Source of the DNA: Peromyscus leucopus
Taxonomy: Eukaryota; Chordata; Mammalia; Rodentia; Cricetidae
Assembly: GCF_004664715.2 (NCBI RefSeq)
Contig: NC_051069.1
Coordinates: 7,641,501 to 7,705,500, forward strand
Direction: 5' to 3'
DNA length: 64,000 bases
The notes under the pieces are model-generated. The model was not told the DNA's origin and did no database searches. It saw only the letters and a program-made list of their open reading frames with translations. A program made the translations under genes and the position numbers. Below are positions 1 through 49,599 of the stretch, piece by piece. Each line of letters starts with the position of its first letter. Position 1 is the stretch's first letter.

Positions 1-227
1 TACATCCCCTCATACGTGCACACACATGAACATGTACACACATACAGTGAGACTGATAGAATGCTAACTTAGTGTGTTTAACTAAGGAAGTCCCTAGGTT
101 TGACTCCCAGCATGGAAAAAAGAAAAGAAAAAGAAAAATTCATCTGCTATTTTTCCCCTTCACAGCTCTTCTCTCTTCTTCTGAAGTTTTACCTCCCAGG
201 ATCCTTTGCTGGACCCAATAGGCCTCT

Positions 228-964
<737 letters not shown>

Positions 965-1435
965 ACGGACCATGGAGATAGGCAGTGTCGTCCTGGGAAG
1001 CTCCCCCGACCCTCATTCTTCCCATTCCCAGACTCCAGGTCTTCCTCTGGTTCCCAACCTCCACTCACACACCCGGCCATCTGCTCAGAGACTGTACCAG
1101 TCTCTCTTTGCCTGGTGGAGAGGGCCAGGGCCAGGGGTGGCTGAGCCAGAAGTGATTCCCAGCTCAAAGTCCAGGGCTGCTTCCCAGCAAGCTCCATATG
1201 GGGGCCTGGATCAGCCTTCCTCAGAACAAAGGGGCATCTTCAGCCCAGCACGAGGGCTCCTGCCTGGAACAATTCATCACTCACCAGCCTGTTCACAGGA
1301 ACAGTGCAAATGTCCTCGGAGCCAGGAAGGAACTTGTCAGCGTTCACAGGGAAGGAGGCAGCATGCCATAGGAGTTAAGTGGGAGGGTATGGAGTTCAGG
1401 TTGCCCAGGCTGCAGCCTGGCTCTTCTGCCTCCCA
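965..1435. other. Unique intron sequence, nothing recognised
   Basis: This part of IGDCC3 intron 2 shows no repeat family, splice-bounded exon or RNA gene that I can recognise. Its open frames on both strands lack any family resemblance. Confidence 0.5.
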
Positions 1436-1439
1436 GAGT

Positions 1440-1605
1440 GTCGCCACTGAATCCCGCCCTCCTCCAGGCCCAGATATCTCATCTCTAAAAGAGGATTGTT
1501 AGCAAATGTCTCCTCAGTCATGAAGGTCCAACGGAATAAGTCACATAAAGCATTTTGGGTGCTCAGCATGCAGCAAGCACCAAATAAATGCTGGCCAGCA
1601 CTATT
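1440..1605 (-). repeat. MIR-type ancient SINE
   Basis: The sequence reads like the reverse of a MIR: a 'ctcatctctaaaa' segment, then a 'gcagcaagcaccaaataaatgctgg' type end. It is strongly diverged, so the boundaries are rough. Confidence 0.55.
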
Positions 1606-1731
1606 ACCCAAGTCAAAGCGCCCTTTCGGGGGACAGCTGCTCCCCCGAAGTACAGAGATTTAGGATGGAGAACACTGTTCACTGGCCTCTCAACTCTGCC
1701 ATTTCTCAAGAGGGCTGTCTTTTCTTCTTCC

Positions 1732-1832
1732 TCTTTCCTTCCTTCCTTCCTTCCTTCCTTCCTTCCTTCCTTCCTTCCTTCCTTCCTTCCTCTTCCTCCA
1801 ATAAATCTCTCTCTCTCTCCCTCTCTCTCTGG
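1732..1832. repeat. (TTCC)n then (TCTC)n simple repeat
   Basis: An uninterrupted TTCC tetranucleotide tract of about 55 bp is followed by a CT-rich tract, directly abutting an antisense B1. It is the likely decayed tail of that B1. Confidence 0.9.
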
Positions 1833-1950
1833 TTTGAGACAGGATTTCTTTGTGTAACAGCCCTGGATGTCCTGGAACTCATTCTGTAGACCAGGCTGTC
1901 CTTGAACTCAGAGATCCACCTGCCCCTGCCTCCCGAGTCTCTCATTGGCA
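1832..1950 (-). mobile_element. B1 SINE (antisense)
   Basis: Reverse of B1: 'gagacaggatttctttgtgt', then the 'tgtagaccaggctg' and 'gagatccacctgcc' blocks. 7SL-derived SINE with the pyrimidine tract above as its tail. Confidence 0.88.
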
Positions 1951-1984
1951 CCTAGGCTAGCCAATTCAACTGGGCTGGCTGGAC

Positions 1985-2145
1985 AGTGAGCTTCAAGGAT
2001 CTCCCTATCTTCACTTCCCCAGCACTAATTACAGGCTGCTGCTACCACACCTAGCTTTTTGCAGGGTTTTGGGGATCAAACTCAGGCCCCCACGCTTGTG
2101 CAGCAAGTACTTTTCTGACAGTTTCCCCAGCACCACCGACCACAG
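1985..2145 (-). mobile_element. B4/ID-B1 type SINE fragment (antisense)
   Basis: A diverged B1-like piece ('attacaggctgctgctacca') runs into an ID-like segment ending 'cagtttccccagcacc', the usual antisense order of a B4 composite SINE. Confidence 0.55.
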
Positions 2146-2318
2146 GTTGTTGTTGTTTTGTTTTTAAAGAAAATTATTGACAGGTTTGAGAACTCTATTA
2201 CTGGCGTAGTGAAGTCTCATCCTACTCAAAATTAACCTATAGTTATAAATTTCATGTTGTTAAAATGTTGTTAAACTCTTCGAAAAAATCTAAGTGCCCC
2301 CTTAAAATAAGGCAAGTC

Positions 2319-2536
2319 TTTCTTTTTCTTTTTCTTTTTTTTTTTTTTTTTTTTTTAAGATTTATTTATTATGTATACAGTGTTCTGTCTGCATGCATGC
2401 CTGCAGGCCAGAAGACAGGACAACAGATCCCACTAGACATGGTTGTGAGCCACCATGTGGGTGCTGGGAATTGAACTCAAGACCTCTGGAAGAGCAACCA
2501 GTGCTCTTAACCTCTGAGCTATCTCTCCAGCCCCAG
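2319..2536 (-). mobile_element. B2 SINE (antisense)
   Basis: A long poly-T, then 'gatttatttattatgtatac', and the tRNA-like head in reverse ('gagctatctctccagcccc'). A full-length B2 inserted in IGDCC3 intron 2. Confidence 0.92.
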
Positions 2537-2539
2537 GCA

Positions 2540-6294
<3,755 letters not shown>

Positions 6295-6453
6295 GGGGCT
6301 CTCGGTCCGCTGGGCTCGGCGACGCGCGGCGCTACCCGGGGTGGGGGCCTCTCGCGGGCTCACAGCGCCCCGCGGGGCCGGCGCCGGGGCCGGGGCCGGG
6401 GCTCGGGCCGGGGCCGAGCCCGGGCGGCGGGAGGCTGGGGCCGCATGCTGGCC

Positions 6454-6486
6454 TTAGCGGGGAGCGGAGAGCACCGCTTGCGCCAT
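6454..6486 (-). other. Upstream ORF in IGDCC3 5' leader
   Basis: A 10-codon ORF (MAQAVLSAPR then TAA) opens at the ATG inside the YY1-type string. It is in frame with the main start but ends before it, so it does not extend the receptor. Whether it is transcribed depends on the true start site. Confidence 0.45.
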
Positions 6487-6490
6487 CTTG
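6481..6490 (-). promoter_or_regulatory. YY1-type core promoter element CAAGATGGCG
   Basis: Read on the transcript strand this is the AAGATGGCG motif known from many CpG-island promoters, where it lies at or just downstream of the start site. Its 3' end is 187 bp above the IGDCC3 ATG. Confidence 0.6.
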
Positions 6491-6780
6491 CACCCACCGC
6501 GGCGATCTGTCAGCCGCGCCCGGGGTGCGCGCTCCGCTCTCCGCCCGCGCCCGCACCGCCCTCCTCCTCTGCCCGCCGCCCCCCTCCTCTCCCCTCCCCC
6601 AGCCCCCTCTCCCCGGAGGCCGGGTCTGGGGAACAAAAGAGCCGGCGAGCGCTTTAAGCTGCCGGACATTCCCGGCTGCGCGGCGGACGCGCCCCCTGCG
6701 CTTTGAACTGCAGCGGGAGTAGCCGGCGCCGACCCGGGCCGCAGCCTGGTATCCGCTCCTCGTGGCCGGTCCGGACTTTA

Positions 6781-7515
6781 GGATCTGGGAAAGTGCAGAC
6801 TGTGAGAGAGGGTCCCGGCTGCGGAAAAAGACGCAAAGCTGAGGGGTTTGCTCTCCCCCACTTTCTCTGCGGGGCCCTCTTCCACAATGCTCAACTCTGT
6901 TTTAAAGACAAATCTCTTAAAACTGCTCAAAGTTGTTAGAAATTCGGTATTCCCTAGTTCCTGGCCCTTCTGTTCAAGGGATGGGTCTTGTCGCTACAAG
7001 ACTGACTCTCTAGACTGAGGAATGGGGCACCCCGGTAGATGACCTGGGAAGAGCAGCCCCAGCACGACAATAAGAGTCCCATAGAAACCCGAGACTCCAC
7101 CCGGGTCTGCTGGCTGGTCAGCCCAATCATTCTCACTGAGTAGGTCTGAAACCTGAAGACAGCAGTATTCTCCCCTCAACTTTGTAGATCTTTAAAAGCA
7201 AAGGTCCAGCAAATGACCTGGTAACTGAGTAAGCACCCTGGAAGTTACAGTTGCCAGGATCATCTCTGTGCTGTATCTGATGTTTCACATACGGGAAGGC
7301 AACTCTTAAGAGATACATATGTATGCTACCCCACAGAGATCTTGAATCTTGGCCTTTCCCTGCTCTATACCCCCCCCCCCCCCGCCGTGGGTCCAACTTA
7401 ATGGGTGAGTTAATCAAAAATAAATCCTGGTGGCTAGAGACTTAAAGGTGGCAGTGTCTGCCTCACGAAGGTGCTCTGACGTGACTGGAATGGTAGGGTG
7501 TAGTAAGTCTCTCTC
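6781..7515. other. Upstream flank of IGDCC3, no recognised element
   Basis: Non-repetitive apart from a poly-C run at about 7370-7383. No exon-like conservation seen. Confidence 0.5.
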
Positions 7516-7517
7516 AC

Positions 7518-7642
7518 CTCTGATACAGGCCAGCCTGGCCTTCAATGCACTTTGTAATCGGAGGCTGACCTTGGACTCTTTAATCCTTCTGCCTCCACAT
7601 CCCAGTGCTAGGATTATGAGTGTGTGCCACATGCTTTGGTAC
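7518..7642 (-). mobile_element. Old B1/proto-B1 fragment (antisense)
   Basis: Diverged 'ggccagcctggccttcaatg' and 'cccagtgctaggattatgag' blocks read as reverse B1. Confidence 0.55.
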
Positions 7643-7667
7643 AGGTGAGTAAAGAAGTGCGGGCTTG

Positions 7668-7841
7668 GAGCTGATGAGATGGTTCAGGAGGGAAAGGCAC
7701 CAGCGGCCAAGCCTGACTGACCAGCCTGGGTCCATCCCTGGGACCTACATGATTGAAGGAGAAAAATGACACCCACAGCAGTTTGTCCTCTAACAGCCAG
7801 CCACACTTGCTCCGTGGCACATGTACAGACAGACAGACAGA

Positions 7842-7880
<39 letters not shown>
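7668..7880 (+). mobile_element. B3/B2-type SINE with (CA)n tail
   Basis: Begins 'gagctgatgagatggttcag' and ends in a (CA)n array at 7843-7879, a common way for B2/B3 tails to decay. Confidence 0.75.
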
Positions 7881-7934
7881 ACAATAACTAATTAAATATA
7901 TTAAAATTTTCTAATTTAAAAAACGTTCAGAAGA

Positions 7935-8145
7935 ACCAGGCATAGTGGTGTAAATCTTTAATCCCAGCACTTGGGGGCCAGAGGCAGGTGGATCTCTATG
8001 AGTTTGAGGCCAGCCCGGTCTACATAGCAAGTTCCAAGACAGCCAAAGCTACATAGTGAAACCCTGGCTCAAAAGAAAGAAAGAAAGAAAGAAGGAAAGA
8101 AAGAAAGGAAGGAAGGAAGGAAGAAAAGAAAAGAAAAAAAACCCA
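7935..8145 (+). mobile_element. B1 SINE with (GAAA/GGAA)n tail
   Basis: B1 body from 'aaccaggcatagtggtgtaa' to about 8070, then a purine tetranucleotide tail to about 8145. Confidence 0.88.
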
Positions 8146-8171
8146 AACAAACAAACAAAAACCAAAAAACC

Positions 8172-8402
8172 TCACCGGGCAGTGGTAGCACACACCTTTA
8201 ATCCCAGCACTCGGGAGGCAGAGGCAGGTGGGTCTCTGTGAGTTTGAGACCAGCCTGGTCTACACAGTGAGATCCAGGACAGGCACCAAAACAACACAGA
8301 GAAACTCTATCTCGAAAAAGAAAAAAATAAAATAAAAAGCAACCCTCAAAACAACAATAACAACAACAACAACAATAAATAAATAATAAATAGATAAATA
8401 AA
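8172..8402 (+). mobile_element. B1 SINE with A-rich tail
   Basis: Starts 'caccgggcagtggtagcaca'; long AAC/AAT-rich tail from about 8315 to 8402. Confidence 0.9.
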
Positions 8403-8404
8403 AA

Positions 8405-9340
8405 CCCCTTCAGGTCTCTAGAAATCAGGTGCCTATACACACACAGATCCGCATTAATATAAGCCAAAGTCATGTGAGCAATGGAGAGATTCAAGGGCAG
8501 GGACCTGGGTCTGTCATTGCCACAAAAGGATTCATTGAGGAAGGGCCAGAGCGAGGCCTCTGCAGACAACAGGGAAGGTGGTATTGAGGGAGGGGCCTCT
8601 CTGGAGCCTCAAGTCCCGGAATGCCCTCCTGCAGGCCTTGAATCATCAACCACCCCTCCTTGGCATGTTCGGAACTCCAGAGAGGTCAAATTGCTGTCCT
8701 GAATTGCTGTCATTTTAAATTCATCTTGACAAGTGTTTAATTTTTCTTTATCACAGCCCTTGGTCTGAGAGTCATATGCAAATAACGGCTATTCTGCTGC
8801 ACGCAAAATGTGCAGCATCTCTCTGTGTGATCTGTCAATTAACTCTGAGCCTGGCCCACCAGCCACTTTGGGGGTGGTCCTGGGCATGACAGCCTCTGCT
8901 GGCTCATGGTTCCTTCCAGTAAAAAAAACACTTTATAGGCTCCTTAAAGATTTCAGTGAAGGGCAGCCGTCAACTGTGATCCAGCAATGTGTGGAGTACG
9001 ATCCGTGAGACTGTGTATACATGCGAGTTCTTGGCTAGCAAGATATTTGTGAAGGTGAGCATGCAGTTGTGAACCGAAGAGTGGACTGAGAGCAGGTGCA
9101 TCCCAGGAGAGCAGTAGTGTGGCTCAACACATCTGTAGGCCCCAGTGTACGTCAACATTTCAAAAAGTTGGCAGGGGATCTGATACACTCTTCCAATCTC
9201 TCCCTGCAGGCATGCATGTGGTGTGCATGTAGACATGCAGGCAAACACCCATGACACATGCTATGTGTGCTCATTCTCAACCACACAATGACATTTTTGG
9301 CCCCCTTGTCTTAATTTGAAGTTTGAAAAAAATAATTAGG
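8405..9340. other. Mostly repeat-free intergenic stretch between IGDCC4 and IGDCC3
   Basis: Between the two genes this stretch largely lacks SINEs. Around 8700-8960 it is AT-balanced and carries an octamer ATGCAAAT at 8776-8783, a possible conserved non-coding element. A decayed B3-like tail may lie at about 9165-9260. Confidence 0.4.
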
Positions 9341-9360
9341 TTTGTATGTATGTGTCTATG

Positions 9361-9363
<3 letters not shown>

Positions 9364-9391
<28 letters not shown>
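9364..9391. repeat. (GT)n microsatellite
   Basis: About 14 GT units. Confidence 0.95.
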
Positions 9392-9561
9392 TTCCTAAAT
9401 GCCTACTGAGTGAGAAAAAGGCTCCAGTTTTTGGGGTTTCTTTTCCCCTTGGGACCATCTTCCCTCTCAAAATTTTCTTTCCTATCCTGGAAAGAAATAA
9501 ACTTCCTAGGCCAGTAAGACTGAGGAAACTCCAGTCATTTGGTTCTATAAAGAACATCCTG

Positions 9562-9774
9562 AGGCTGGGGGATGGCTCAGTGGTTAAAAGTGCTCACTGC
9601 TCTTGCAGAGGACCCTTGCTTGGTTCTCAGTACCCATATGGGATGGTTCACAAGTACTGGAAAGTCCAGTTCCAGAGGATCTGAAGCACTCTGGCCCCTG
9701 TGAGCACCTGCATACGTGTGGTCCACATAAAATTATGCATGTGTATCCTCAGTGCGCATACACACACACACACA

Positions 9775-9818
<44 letters not shown>

Positions 9819-9846
9819 CTCTCTCTCTCTCACACACACACACACA
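9562..9846 (+). mobile_element. B2 SINE with long (CA)n tail
   Basis: B2 head 'ggctgggggatggctcagtg' at 9563; CA array from about 9759 to 9846, broken by a CT patch. On the minus strand the array is a GU-rich tract just past the likely IGDCC4 poly(A) site. Confidence 0.88.
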
Positions 9847-9879
9847 AAATCTTTGAGGGGAAGTTTAGAAAAGAGAACA

Positions 9880-12299
9880 ACATGTCTGGAAAATAGTTTA
9901 TTAATTCATTATAGAGACAGATACATGATCAATGCCTTAGTGTAACACTAAAGACTATCATATTTGTAAGGAGGAAACAGGATGTTGGAAAATGCAATGA
10001 AATAATACAGCATAAACTAAGTATGAGTAAATAAGTGAGCATGTAAGTATTGAGTACACTTGTCATGCGTCAAGAAAAGGAAGATTTTTAAATGAGACTC
10101 AAAAGAATTTAAGGCATCCATGGCAAGCGGCAAAGGGATTACTACCCTGTAAAAGGCCAATAGACTCCTTTCTAATAAAACCTGCAGCTATAAAGACACA
10201 AATCGAACACTGCCCAGTTCCTCAGAACCCAAATCATATGCAGTGCTCGTGAGTAACAGCTACTTGCTTATCAACTGTGAGTTATAGGCAGATACCAGAT
10301 TTATTACTTATTTGCTTTTGAGAAACAATTTTCCACCCAACCTAATGGGTTATAAATTGTCTCATTTGCAGCTATTGAATTCAAACCAGAACCTCGGTGC
10401 CTGTTAAACAAGACCATGAGAAATGACCGTGGTGTGTAACGCTAAGAGCCTACTGTTGAAACGGCTACTTCATCCACGGCAAGGAAGAGAGAATCTAACC
10501 GGCAAAATAAAATGAGGCTTTTGACCTTCAGCGCAATGGAGACACAGCACAGTGCGGGTGGCCGTGGCCACTCTGAATGCTATAGAAGTAGTTCAAGTGA
10601 CAATCCTGTTTTTAACGAGACACGAAACCACCATTAATAATCTTTAGTGTTATCATAGGCTGGCTGAAGAGGGAAGAGGAGGAGATGTAGGTGTCAAACG
10701 TGAGTGACACACGAGGGTAATAAACACAGATGCTTTCGGGGGCCGGGGAGGCTGCAACTCTGCTGAATGTATGTCAAAAACATAAAAAAAAAAAAAAAAA
10801 AAGAAAAAAAGGAAAGATACACTGGTTATTTCTAATTTGGCCCAGAAGCCAGAGTTAACACTTGATATGCCAGCCAGTTAAAATAAAAAGACACTCCATG
10901 AGAGAGCCAAGATCCCACATTCTCCACTCCTGGAAGATGACTAGTAGATGGCCCGGCTTTCACAACACAGGAAGCACAAGTCAGGCTTGTCCCTGTGTGG
11001 TGCGATGACCTCAGGATTCAAACTTTAAGGAAAAAGAAAACAAAACCAGCCGGCCACCCTTTTCCTGTGCACAGACCCCCCACTTCTAGCATCTTGGAGG
11101 AAACTCTTCCCACTCTGAATCCAGACAGGCTCAAGGGTCAGGGAGCTGAGCCACTGCTGCCCTCTGAATCAACTCCCCTCACCTCTCCAGCTTCAGCCAG
11201 GACAGGAGACTGAAGGGCAAAAGCGCACCCCCCGTTTTTCCTGTGCAGATGGGTGGCCTCCGGGTTTCAGTCCCTACCCCTTCTCTCGGCTACCCTGGTG
11301 CGGCCTGGATTCATCCCTTCCACAGACAACCTACCTGTCTCAATTCCACGGAGGAGAAGGAGGCCAGGGCAGCCAGAAGCTCTTTCTCAAATCTACTGGG
11401 AGCGGGTCATTTGCCCAGAAAGGGGGGTGCAGGGGAGCCGTGGGGACCCAGGGGTCACACGATGGTCTGAAGCAGACATGAGGTAGTCATGTTGTTAGGG
11501 AAGGGTGCATAGGTTGAACCCAGGGACAAGACACACATGACACCATGACAAACATGGACGACAGAGGGGGGGGAAAGAGCAGTGAGGAGGTGAGAGGCAT
11601 CGCAGGGAAGAGCAGGCCCCCGGGAGAGGCGACCCGAGGAGGCAGATCACTAGAACAACGAAGGGGTACAGAAGAGGGGGCAGGGGAGAAAGACGATTTC
11701 CCAGACCAGGCACTTCCCATATTACAAAATTAGGGGCAGAGTTGCTCCAAGGAGAGGGGACACTGAGCTGGGCTCACCCAGCCTTCTGGGCCGATGGAGG
11801 CCGGCGATGGAGGCCGGCGGGGGGCATGACGGCCATGCAGCTTGCAGGCTGCAGCGCAGGCCTGCAGCGTTGACTGGCCCTCGGCTCAGCCCAGCTGACA
11901 GCAGAGGGCCGGGGCTGGGGCTGTCTTCATAGACACGGCATTGGAGACACTCTCAGAGTGTAATAAAAGGCTGGGCGACAAAGCCGCGATTCAAGGAGCC
12001 GGCGCTGGTCACGGTTACACCGTCCCGCCACGGAGGATCATTTAGGCCACAGTGACTGCTACCTGGGGCGAGGTTTCCCAGCTCAGCCAGCACACACAGG
12101 TGACTTCACATACGTCTGGAGCTCTGTCTCAAGTCCCTCCAGTATCACACATGTGGTGCAGAATATGGGGGACGTGAGTCAGGTTCTCCCCCATCCCAGC
12201 CAAAGGATCCTAAGAGGCTCCAAAAGGCTTGTTGATATCTCCAGCACGCATATGTGTGGCCACGCACGTCATGTTTTCTGAGCCATATCAGCCTTTTGC
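9880..12299 (-). other. IGDCC4: IGDCC4 3' untranslated region
   Basis: Follows the IGDCC4 stop directly and is almost free of repeats over about 2.4 kb, unlike its surroundings. AATAAA signals in transcript sense lie at 10300-10305 and 9897-9902. The second has a GT-repeat tract about 50 nt further on, which would serve as a GU-rich downstream element. The 3' end is inferred near 9880. A 27-nt poly-U on the transcript strand lies near 10784-10810. Confidence 0.6.
9897..9902 (-). terminator. IGDCC4: Likely IGDCC4 poly(A) signal
   Basis: AATAAA on the minus strand, followed at 9846 and below by (TG)n. The alternative AATAAA at 10300-10305 could give a shorter transcript. Confidence 0.55.
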
Positions 12300-46554
<34,255 letters not shown>

Positions 46555-46634
46555 AGGGCCGGGCTCGGGCCGCCGCCGCCGCCGCCGCCGCGTCCGGGCG
46601 CCTGGGCCGCCGCCGGGGGAGGGCGCGCCGGGCG

Positions 46635-46754
46635 TCAGTGGCTCCGGGAGGCGCGGCGCCGCGGGCGGGGGCGCGGCCTCCGGGGCCCGGGCCCGAGCGG
46701 GGGCCGGCGCGGGGGCCGGGGCCGCGGCCAGCTCGCCCGCCCCTCCATCGCCAT
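46635..46754 (-). other. Upstream ORF in IGDCC4 5' leader
   Basis: 39-codon ORF, arginine/proline-rich, opening at the ATG inside the YY1-type string and closing at TGA 81 nt above the main ATG, out of frame with it. Significant only if transcription starts above 46754. Confidence 0.4.
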
Positions 46755-46758
46755 CTTG
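46749..46758 (-). promoter_or_regulatory. YY1-type core promoter element CAAGATGGCG
   Basis: Identical 10-mer and orientation to that above IGDCC3; 195 bp above the IGDCC4 ATG. Confidence 0.6.
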
Positions 46759-46870
46759 GGCGAGCGGCCCACGCGGGGGCGCCCCGCCAGTGTGGCCACC
46801 CTACCCCACAGGGGACCCCCCGCGCCTGGGCACCAGCGGGCTGCTCCTGCGCCCCACGCGGCCCCTTCCG

Positions 46871-47505
46871 CTCTCCCTCCTGATCGCCTCCCGCTTCTTT
46901 CTGTTCATCTTTTCACCTGAGCCTCTGGATCTTGTCCTTGTCATGACCCTACCTCGGGGTCTCCTCCATCTCTGTTCCAGGCTCAGTGGAGGCCAATTCA
47001 TTGAGCCCTGTGTTTATCCACCTCACGTCTTGACCTGAATCCTGCTTGGCTTCTCCACAGGCTGTACCAACAGACCCACTGAGGACACCACAGTCCCTTG
47101 TCCCCTCTACAGCTCTGCCATCCCAAGCTGAGGGATTCTCTTGGCTTCCTTCCTTCCTCCTCGGTTGCCAACCCAGTCTGTGTTCGCCTCTGTGAGGGAC
47201 AATGAAGACTTGCTTGCTCCCATTTGACACACCTGCATACTGGGAATACTGGGACTTGGGAGGGGGGCTTTCTAAGGACAGGAGGCTTAGAGCAGCAGGT
47301 GCAGGGCCTGCCCGTGGTGTTGGGTCCGCCGTACCTTTTTATTCCGATTGTGTGGTTCTCATTTTCAGGACTGCCTCTTCTCCATGCTTCTCTAGCTGGC
47401 CTAATCAGGTCAGTTGCCTCAGTGTCTAAAGCTGGGAAATCGATTGCCAGGCTGGGGCTGGGGAGGGTATGGCACACAAAATGGCTATTTGAAGTGCCAC
47501 ATTTG
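46871..47505. other. Upstream flank of IGDCC4, no recognised element
   Basis: Unique sequence beyond the CpG island. No exon or repeat signature seen. Confidence 0.4.
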
Positions 47506-47506
47506 A

Positions 47507-47697
47507 GACTGGAGAGATGGCTCAATGGCTAGCGTGCTTATCGCATTTGCAGGGGACCTAGGTCTGGGTTCCAGCACCCACTCAGGCAGCTAGCTCCCAT
47601 CAGTCTGTAACTCTCGATCCCGGCGGCCTCTGTGGTACCTGCACCTACAAGCAGGCACACAGTTACATACAACTTAAAATAATAAAAACGAGTCCTA
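47507..47697 (+). mobile_element. B2/B3 SINE
   Basis: 'agactggagagatggctcaa' to an 'aataataaaaacg' tail. Confidence 0.82.
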
Positions 47698-47716
47698 AAA
47701 AAAACAAACAAGACCA

Positions 47717-47897
47717 AAAACCCATGTGTCGTAGTGGCTCACACCTTTAGTCCCAGCACTCCGGAGGCGGAGGCAGGCGAATTTCTTTGTAGGCCAGCTT
47801 GGTCTACAAAGTGAGTTCCAGGACAGCCAGGACTGTTATACAGAGAAACTCTGTCTTGAGAAAACAAAACAACAAACAAACAAACAAACAAAACCCC
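47717..47897 (+). mobile_element. B1 SINE
   Basis: 'gtgtcgtagtggctcacacc' to an (AAAC)n tail. Confidence 0.88.
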
Positions 47898-47908
47898 CAC
47901 CCCATTTG

Positions 47909-48122
47909 AGGCTGGAGAGATGATGGCTCTGTGGTTACTGCGCTCACAGAGGACCTGGGTTCTGGTCCCAGCACTCACACGGCAGCTCAAAACCATCTGT
48001 AACTCCAGTTCCAGTGGATCTGATGCCCTCTTCTGGTCTCTGTAGCAGCTGCCACACACACGGTACATATAAATTCATGCACATACACACATACACATAA
48101 AAATAAATTTTTTAAAAAAGGA
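47909..48122 (+). mobile_element. B2/B3 SINE
   Basis: 'aggctggagagatgatggct' to an 'aaaaataaattttttaaaaa' tail. Confidence 0.85.
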
Positions 48123-48144
48123 AAATACATTCTTCCATTTCTTT

Positions 48145-48285
48145 TTTGTTTGTTTGTTTTCGAGACAGGGTTTCTCTGTGTTGTTTTGGTGCCTGTCCTG
48201 GAACTCGCTCTGTAGACCAGGCTGGCCTCGAACTCACAGAGATCAGCCTGGCTCTGCCTCCTGAGTGCCGGGATTAAAGGCTTGT

Positions 48286-48320
<35 letters not shown>

Positions 48321-48322
48321 GC
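48145..48322 (-). mobile_element. B1 SINE (antisense) with (GCC)12 expansion
   Basis: (TTTG)n, 'cgagacagggtttctctgtg' and a full reverse B1; the usual 'gccaccaccgcc' end is replaced by about 12 perfect GCC units at 48286-48321. Confidence 0.93.
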
Positions 48323-48439
48323 TCCATTTCTTGTATTTGTTGGTGTTCCCGTGACTTGAAACTATTTAGTCTCTGGCTCATATGTCGTCAGCTAGCCCTT
48401 ACTATGACTGTACTTTTGGGGAGTAATTTGGGATTGCAC

Positions 48440-48630
48440 TTTTAGGGAGAGGTTAAGACTGTACCCTCAAACCCATTATGTAGTCAAAGATGACCTCGAA
48501 CATAGATCCTCTTGCCCCCACCGCTAGAATGCTGGGATAACAGGTATGCTTCACCATGCCCCATTGATGAGTGCTGGAAACCCAGGGCTTCCCAAATGTT
48601 AAGCAAATGCTCAGTCAACTGCCATGTCTG
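48440..48630 (-). mobile_element. B4-like SINE (antisense)
   Basis: 'gaatgctgggataacaggta' B1-like part then reverse ID-like 'gttaagcaaatgctcagtca'. Confidence 0.6.
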
Positions 48631-48939
48631 TACTTTACAGACCGAATGGAAGCTGGCCTTGTCCCATTTCCTGCTCAGCCTCATTTTATCCCCAGAGTCA
48701 TCATGAGTTTGACTTGGTGGTTGCCCCGTCCTTGAAACTGAGTGATCTCTTGTTCCTCAGGGCTTTGATAGGCTCCCATCTTCACCCTAGGGATGCTGAG
48801 TGGTTGCCTCCAGCCTGAACCATCCCCCTAGATTTGCATGTCCAGCTATCTGCTCCGTAGTTCACATCCTGATCTTCCAGGCTTCGCGGTCTCAGTTCCC
48901 AGCACCAATATCCTTCCTGTAGCTCAGGTCTCATTTTTT

Positions 48940-49112
48940 GAATTTAAGTATGAATTATGTGTGGGTGTGTGATTTGTGTGGCGGTCAGGCATGATGGACC
49001 GCTTTGTGGAATTTCCCTTCATCTTTAAATGGACTCTAGGAATTGACCTCAGGTTGCCAGACTTGCACACCAGGCACCTCCACCTACTGAGCCGCCTCCA
49101 TGCCTTGCAGCT
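48940..49112 (-). mobile_element. B3-type SINE (antisense)
   Basis: 'gtgtgtgatttgtgtggcgg' to 'caggcacctccacctactga'. Confidence 0.55.
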
Positions 49113-49139
49113 CAGCAAGTCTAAATCATCTCTCACATC

Positions 49140-49445
49140 ACCTTGGATCCTTCTCCACCTGGTTTCCCATTCCACTTGCTCACCCTCTCACTTCTCCCCT
49201 GGATTGTTGATGTGACCTCCTCACCACCTCGATGTTGACCTTTCTTTCCCCTTTCAGTGCTGTGGACCATACAGCAGCCAGTGAGCTCCTGTCAAGACGA
49301 GATCATGTCACAGCTCTGCTCAAATCTGGCCTCCATCTCAGAGAGAAAGAACAAAGTCCGGTCTCCGACTCTCCTTTGAAACTATTTTGTTTGCTTACCC
49401 CCTCCCCAGTGACACTAAATTCCACCTCAAGACCTTTGCCCAGGA
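49140..49445 (+). repeat. LINE2 3'-end fragment (ancient)
   Basis: 'ttctcccctggattgttgat', 'gtcacagctctgctcaaatc' and 'cctcaagacctttgcccagg' recall the L2 consensus order. Very old. Confidence 0.45.
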
Positions 49446-49494
49446 CTGGGGACATAACACGTCCACAAGGCCCTAAGTGCAGTCCTCATCGTTG

Positions 49495-49552
49495 AGAAGA
49501 AGAGGAGGAGGAGATGGAGGGAGAGGAGAGGAGGAGGAGGAGGGGGAGATGA
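49495..49552. repeat. (GGA/GAA)n purine tract
   Basis: 58-bp purine-rich run on the + strand. Confidence 0.85.
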
Positions 49553-49599
49553 TGACAAACTTTTGCCTAGCCAACACAAGTTGAGGTCTACTTTTCCAT

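Noticed and set aside
7840..7884. Cys-Val or Thr-His repeat peptides here and at other CA/GT arrays
   Set aside because: They are translations of dinucleotide microsatellites.
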